This document shows positions 60,437 through 62,925 of a stretch of 62,925 bases of DNA, piece after piece. How positions within the stretch are numbered: the first letter of the stretch is position 1; each line of letters starts with the position of its first letter. The notes beneath the pieces were generated by a model. That model was not told the origin of the DNA, did no database searches, and saw only the letters and a list, made by a program, of their open reading frames with translations. The DNA lies in assembly GCA_003223935.1 (NCBI GenBank), contig QHXQ01000060.1, forward strand, positions 1 through 62,925. The letters run 5' to 3'. The DNA is from Acidobacteriota bacterium. GTDB lineage: Bacteria > Acidobacteriota > Blastocatellia > Pyrinomonadales > Pyrinomonadaceae. Position numbers and translations under genes: made by a program.

Positions 60437-60484
60437 GCGACGTTAAATAGTTGTGCGTGAGTCGAACGCAAGGATTGGTTGCAG

Positions 60485-61033
60485 ATGAGCGACGACGATC
60501 AAGTCTTCTTTCGTGAGGAGCAGAGCTTTCGTCAACGTTGGGTCTGGGCGATCGTGCTGTTGCCTCTATTGATCGTTTCGCTGGCGCTACTGTGGCTGGT
60601 CTGGGCCAAGCCGCCGGGCGGCGTGCCGCCGCAACTCGTGCGCTCGCTCGTCTGGAACAACGTCGTGCTGCTTGCCGTCGCCCTCTGGCTCTACAAGCTG
60701 CGCCTCGTGACCGAAGTGCGCGCCGGCAGTCTGGTCATACACTTTCAATGGCTCTGGCGCCGCCGTTGGATTCCGTTCACAGACATACAGAGCTATAGCG
60801 TCGTCACCTATCGGCCCATTGCCGAGTACGGCGGCTGGGGCATACGCTACGGCGTCGCGGGCGACAAAGCCTACAACGTCTCCGGCACACGCGGCGTGCG
60901 CCTCCAATTCACCAACGGCGGTCGTCTCCTCATCGGCTCGCAGCGCCCCGAAGAACTCGCCCGTGCCCTCGACCTCGCCATGCGCGCCGACGCCACCCCG
61001 CCCGTGCGTGCGCACGGTTGGTCGGGCGAGTGA
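60485..61033 (+). CDS. Membrane protein with PH-like domain
   Basis: A 182-residue protein with two membrane helices (about 18-40, IVLLPLLIVSLALLWLVWA, and 52-70) and a C-terminal domain (about 75-165) resembling bacterial PH/DUF-type modules: RAGSLVIHFQWLWRRRWIPF, then TDIQSYSVVTYRP, and VSGTRGVRLQFTNGGRLLIG near the end. Function unknown; this type of protein often occurs next to unrelated genes. It lies 48 bases after lpxD and may be transcribed with it. Beyond its stop codon begins the integron cassette array. Confidence 0.8.
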   Translation: MSDDDQVFFREEQSFRQRWVWAIVLLPLLIVSLALLWLVWAKPPGGVPPQLVRSLVWNNVVLLAVALWLYKLRLVTEVRAGSLVIHFQWLWRRRWIPFTDIQSYSVVTYRPIAEYGGWGIRYGVAGDKAYNVSGTRGVRLQFTNGGRLLIGSQRPEELARALDLAMRADATPPVRAHGWSGE

Positions 61034-61045
61034 TTGGCATGACTT

Positions 61046-61052
61046 GTTGGGT
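61046..61052 (-). other. Half attC site at the end of the cassette array
   Basis: On the minus strand ACCCAACAA, the R'' box form RYYYAACAA of attC sites, follows the hicA remnant by about 20 bases. No matching R' box (GCGTTGGGT) is found to the left; the PH-like gene ends at 61033 instead. The last attC therefore looks truncated, marking the chromosome junction. Confidence 0.5.
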
Positions 61053-61071
61053 GCGGCGTGGGTGTAATGCG

Positions 61072-61296
61072 CTACAGCAGAGCCTTGAACTTATCCACCG
61101 TGAGACCAGTCTGCCGGATAATAGCCCGCAACGTACCTTTTGCTACTTCGTTATGGTCAGGCACGACTATGCGCCGATGCGGTGCCACCGCTTGCCTGAG
61201 AATAATGTGGCTGCCATGCTGGCGATCTTGTTCTTAGCCGACTTTCAGTAATGCCTTGACTACTTCACGCCCGGAAATGCGCGGCAAGATACTCAC
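61072..61296 (-). pseudogene. hicA: hicA toxin gene stopped by one nonsense codon
   Basis: GTG 61296 overlaps the hicB stop codon. The 75-codon frame reads MSILPRISGREVVKALLKVG, then TAA at codon 21 (61236-61234), then EQDRQHGSHIILRQAVAPH and VVPDHNEVAKGTLRAIIRQT, which is a complete HicA (dsRBD-like mRNA interferase) with its catalytic His in GSHIIL. A Tyr codon (TAT or TAC) changed to TAA would explain it, since HicA proteins have an aromatic residue there. No other damage is seen, so the loss is recent. Confidence 0.9.
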
Positions 61297-61505
61297 GCCC
61301 CGACCTCCACCAGTTCTTCTGTGATCGGCGGCGGCACTGCTTCGTTGTGTGCCTCTAAGCTTTCAAGATAGAGCGCAATGGCCTCTTTAATATTTTCGAT
61401 AGCTTGCGCTCTAGTCTGACCCTGAGAGATGCAGCCGGGCAGCGCCGGCACCTCTGCGACAAATACGCCTTCTTCATCCTGCTCAATCAAGACCCGGTAC
61501 TTCAT
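61293..61505 (-). CDS. hicB: HicB-family antitoxin
   Basis: A 70-residue HicB with the partial RNase H fold: YRVLIEQDEEGVFVAEVPAL, the PGCISQGQT turn and AIENIKEAIALYLESLEAH helix, all standard. No separate DNA-binding domain follows, so it is the short type. HicB binds and blocks the HicA interferase. Here it is upstream of hicA (which has a stop codon), the two overlapping by four bases. Toxin-antitoxin genes are common in chromosomal integron cassettes, where they stabilise the array. Confidence 0.93.
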   Translation of the reverse strand: MKYRVLIEQDEEGVFVAEVPALPGCISQGQTRAQAIENIKEAIALYLESLEAHNEAVPPPITEELVEVGA

Positions 61506-61553
61506 ACGCCACCTCCGACTGCATTCTCCGCATCCAGTTTATAAAAGGCAAAC

Positions 61554-61654
61554 GCCCAACGCTCGGCATCAGTGGCGCGCACAGACCGATGCCAGCGCCA
61601 AGCCTTGCATGAGAATAAAGCTAATTGCGCGTCCGCTGCATGGCGTTGTTGGGC
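61554..61654 (-). other. Integron attC recombination site (between TolR-like and hicB cassettes)
   Basis: Minus strand: R'' box GCCCAAC followed by AACG at 61654, and R' box GTTGGGC preceded by GAGC at 61560-61554; the boxes are perfect complements. Inner L boxes CATGCAGCGG and CCACTGATG pair with the bulges expected of attC. 101 bp. It follows the TolR-like gene on the coding strand, as it should in a cassette. Confidence 0.87.
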
Positions 61655-61709
61655 TGCCCATGCGTGAAACGATGCTGCTCATGCCTGCCGACCTGTGTGG
61701 GCTTCCTTC

Positions 61710-62492
61710 TCAAGGAGTAAGAGTGAGAATGTGAATCATGTCAGCGCCGGCCGCACGCGCCGCTTGAGCAACCTCCATAAAGCTGCCCCACTGGATTTCA
61801 GCATCACTGCGCGTTAAGATCATGACTCTTTTGTCCTCATTCCTTGACAGCCGAGCCTGCAGTTCGCTTTTTAGCGCCGCCGCGGGGACTGACTTATCGC
61901 CAATGACATACTCGTTATCCCGGAAGACTTCAACGACGACAAACTCTTTGGGAACGCTATGTCTCGCGGAAACCCGCATCGTAAACTCGCTAAGGTATAA
62001 ATGTAATCCGCCTGAAATCAGTTCGCCGCGCGCCGAACCGAGATTCCCAACGGTGACGACGAGCATCAGCGAGCGCGGCAAGGTGGCACGACCGATGGGC
62101 ACAGAGTCTCGGCTGATGTTTCCAGCGCTTGCAGGCTCAACGTCGAAGGCCAAGTCTGGAATACCGTGTGCTTGGGAAAGCGCTTCAGCGACTCGGATGA
62201 CTTCGCTGAAGCGCAGGCCGTTTTCTGCCCGAATAAAGAAGTTGCCACCCTTACTCGTCCGGTGGTCGATAATCTCAGTAAATCTCTTCACCAACACGGA
62301 GGTGTCCTCAGTTGTACCAACATCCTCTCCGTTTAGTCTGATCTTCGCCGCCGTCGACTGCGTTGCTGGCGCGGATGGCGGCGCAGACCAAGATTGTTTC
62401 GCACAGGCGGTAGCGAAAACGATCCCGTACAGAACCGGCAGCACCATCAGTGCCCGGAACGGCTCAAAACTGCTTGCAGTCAGTTTAAGCAT
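61710..62492 (-). CDS. Exported protein with two ExbD/TolR-like domains (integron cassette)
   Basis: A 260-residue protein starting at ATG 62492, 5 bases after AAAGGA. An N-terminal hydrophobic segment (about 10-28) ends in a Cys (FATACAKQ), possibly a lipobox though its -3 residue is not usual. Two related domains follow: about 45-125 (IRLNGEDVGTTEDTSVLVKR) and about 175-260 (VVVEVFRDNEYVIGDKSVPA, ending VAQAARAAGADMIHILT). The second matches the periplasmic end of ExbD/TolR ('v..vmd.a..aG...i.l.T'). A stand-alone double domain without the ExbD membrane helix-Asp is unusual. It is the gene of a cassette bounded by the two attC sites. Confidence 0.75.
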   Translation of the reverse strand: MLKLTASSFEPFRALMVLPVLYGIVFATACAKQSWSAPPSAPATQSTAAKIRLNGEDVGTTEDTSVLVKRFTEIIDHRTSKGGNFFIRAENGLRFSEVIRVAEALSQAHGIPDLAFDVEPASAGNISRDSVPIGRATLPRSLMLVVTVGNLGSARGELISGGLHLYLSEFTMRVSARHSVPKEFVVVEVFRDNEYVIGDKSVPAAALKSELQARLSRNEDKRVMILTRSDAEIQWGSFMEVAQAARAAGADMIHILTLTP

Positions 62493-62540
62493 AATCATCC
62501 TTTCTGTGATTCAGAACTTATCACTCAAATCAGTTAGGCT

Positions 62541-62627
62541 GCCCAACGCTCGAATTCAGCCGCGAGCAAGCAATATGAAAGATAAGAGGCTACCTGATTG
62601 CGAGTCGGCTGGAATGGGTTGTTGGAC
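62541..62627 (-). other. Integron attC recombination site (between BamE-like and TolR-like cassettes)
   Basis: Minus strand: R'' GTCCAAC followed by AACC at 62627, L'' ATTCCAGCCGACTCGC, L' GCTCGCGGCTGAATTC, R' GTTGGGC preceded by CGAGC at 62547-62541. 87 bp. The inner pair CAGCCG/CGGCTG and the outer boxes give a typical attC hairpin. It overlaps the last codons of the BamE-like gene, as is common in cassettes. Confidence 0.9.
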
Positions 62628-62925
62628 GGCGCGTTGATGGCACGCGCCGCTTACGCTTATCTTTCCTTTCAGGGATTTTTATGATGGAACGTGCTTCGCC
62701 ATTTGGTAGGACATGCGCCACATAGATTAACCGTTTCTTATCCGGCGTCCCAATTCGCACTAGCGAGCCATCAGCCAACTTATAAACATAAATATGTATG
62801 CCGCTACCAATATCTTCATCCGGTACTCCGCAAATATCTATGACTTGCTTCATTGACATATGGGGCTTGATACGATGGAAGACTTCAATAGTTCTTGCGG
62901 TTGGCGGAATCTGCTGAGCAAGCGC
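62590..62925 (-). CDS. BamE/SmpA-like small exported protein, 5' end beyond the window
   Basis: The frame is open to base 62925, so the start is outside; 111 codons are seen. The first visible residues ALAQQ look like the end of a signal peptide. The core VFHRIKPHMSMKQVIDICGV, followed by PD and IYVYKLADGSLVRIG, is the pattern of SmpA/OmlA (BamE)-type lipoproteins ('GMtkaqVlallGpP...Y.l.dG..l'). A basic tail (KDKRKRRVPSTRRP) ends within attC. It is probably a cassette gene of unknown role. Confidence 0.7.
   Translation of the reverse strand, partial: ALAQQIPPTARTIEVFHRIKPHMSMKQVIDICGVPDEDIGSGIHIYVYKLADGSLVRIGTPDKKRLIYVAHVLPNGEARSIIKIPERKDKRKRRVPSTRRPTTHSSRLAIR

Overview
The window reads as a chromosomal segment of a GC-rich, Gram-negative (diderm) bacterium, most likely an Acidobacteriota of the Blastocatellia type. 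This rests on lpxA and lpxD (lipid A), TolR/OmpA/Spy-type periplasmic proteins, a remnant of the ECF-sigma/TPR-kinase pairs common in Acidobacteriota, S8 proteases ending in GD-rich hexapeptide repeats, and a Tes-like radical SAM enzyme of the kind linked to membrane-spanning lipids. The assignment is inference; no rRNA gene is present.

Layout. 0-7 kb: an ECF-sigma/ABC-export operon, a cyclase with an NTF2-like protein, a PLP decarboxylase with a cupin, and an HD-GYP response regulator. 7.4-11.7 kb: two paralogous secreted subtilases. 11.8-16.8 kb: a GNAT protein, a hybrid histidine kinase converging on an NtrC-type regulator, and a basic histone-like protein. 17-22.8 kb: a POT transporter, an exo-glucosaminidase and an amino-acid permease. 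23.1-30.8 kb: a seven-gene operon joining PspA, a substrate-binding protein fused to an OmpA domain, an ABC permease and ATPase, a membrane coiled-coil protein and a Vps4-like AAA+ ATPase. 31-36.8 kb: DUF1003, a GH18-deacetylase-GT2 fusion and a Tat amidase. 37.4-38.6 kb: a decaying locus with a sigma/kinase fossil, a 13 x 21-bp self-complementary array and a frameshifted double-glycine leader gene. 38.7-42 kb: a radical SAM enzyme and a PMT-type glycosyltransferase. 42-48.9 kb: an ECF envelope-stress regulon (two Spy proteins, sigma, anti-sigma, glycine-zipper protein, MacAB pump) marked by three copies of one promoter, TGTAACC-N15-GTGTCT. 49.0-55.3 kb: a small genomic island in tRNA-Gln with 45-bp att repeats, carrying a WD40-caspase gene and a broken umuC. 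55.5-61 kb: a secreted protein, the Tes-like enzyme, lpxA, lpxD and a PH-like protein. 61.0-62.9 kb: the end of an integron cassette array with two full attC sites, hicB with a nonsense-mutated hicA, a TolR-like protein and a BamE-like protein.

The strongest unexplained structures are: (1) four intergenic inverted repeats whose arms are built from heptanucleotide words, a different word at each locus, three of them filling the gap from stop codon to next start; (2) the 21-bp array, which encodes nearly the same heptapeptide on both strands; (3) the PspA/SBP-OmpA/ABC/AAA+ operon, in which two heptad palindromes bracket the SBP-OmpA gene. Envelope maintenance is the common theme: PspA/AAA+, Spy/MacAB, Tes-like, Lpx and exopolysaccharide functions all act on the cell envelope.
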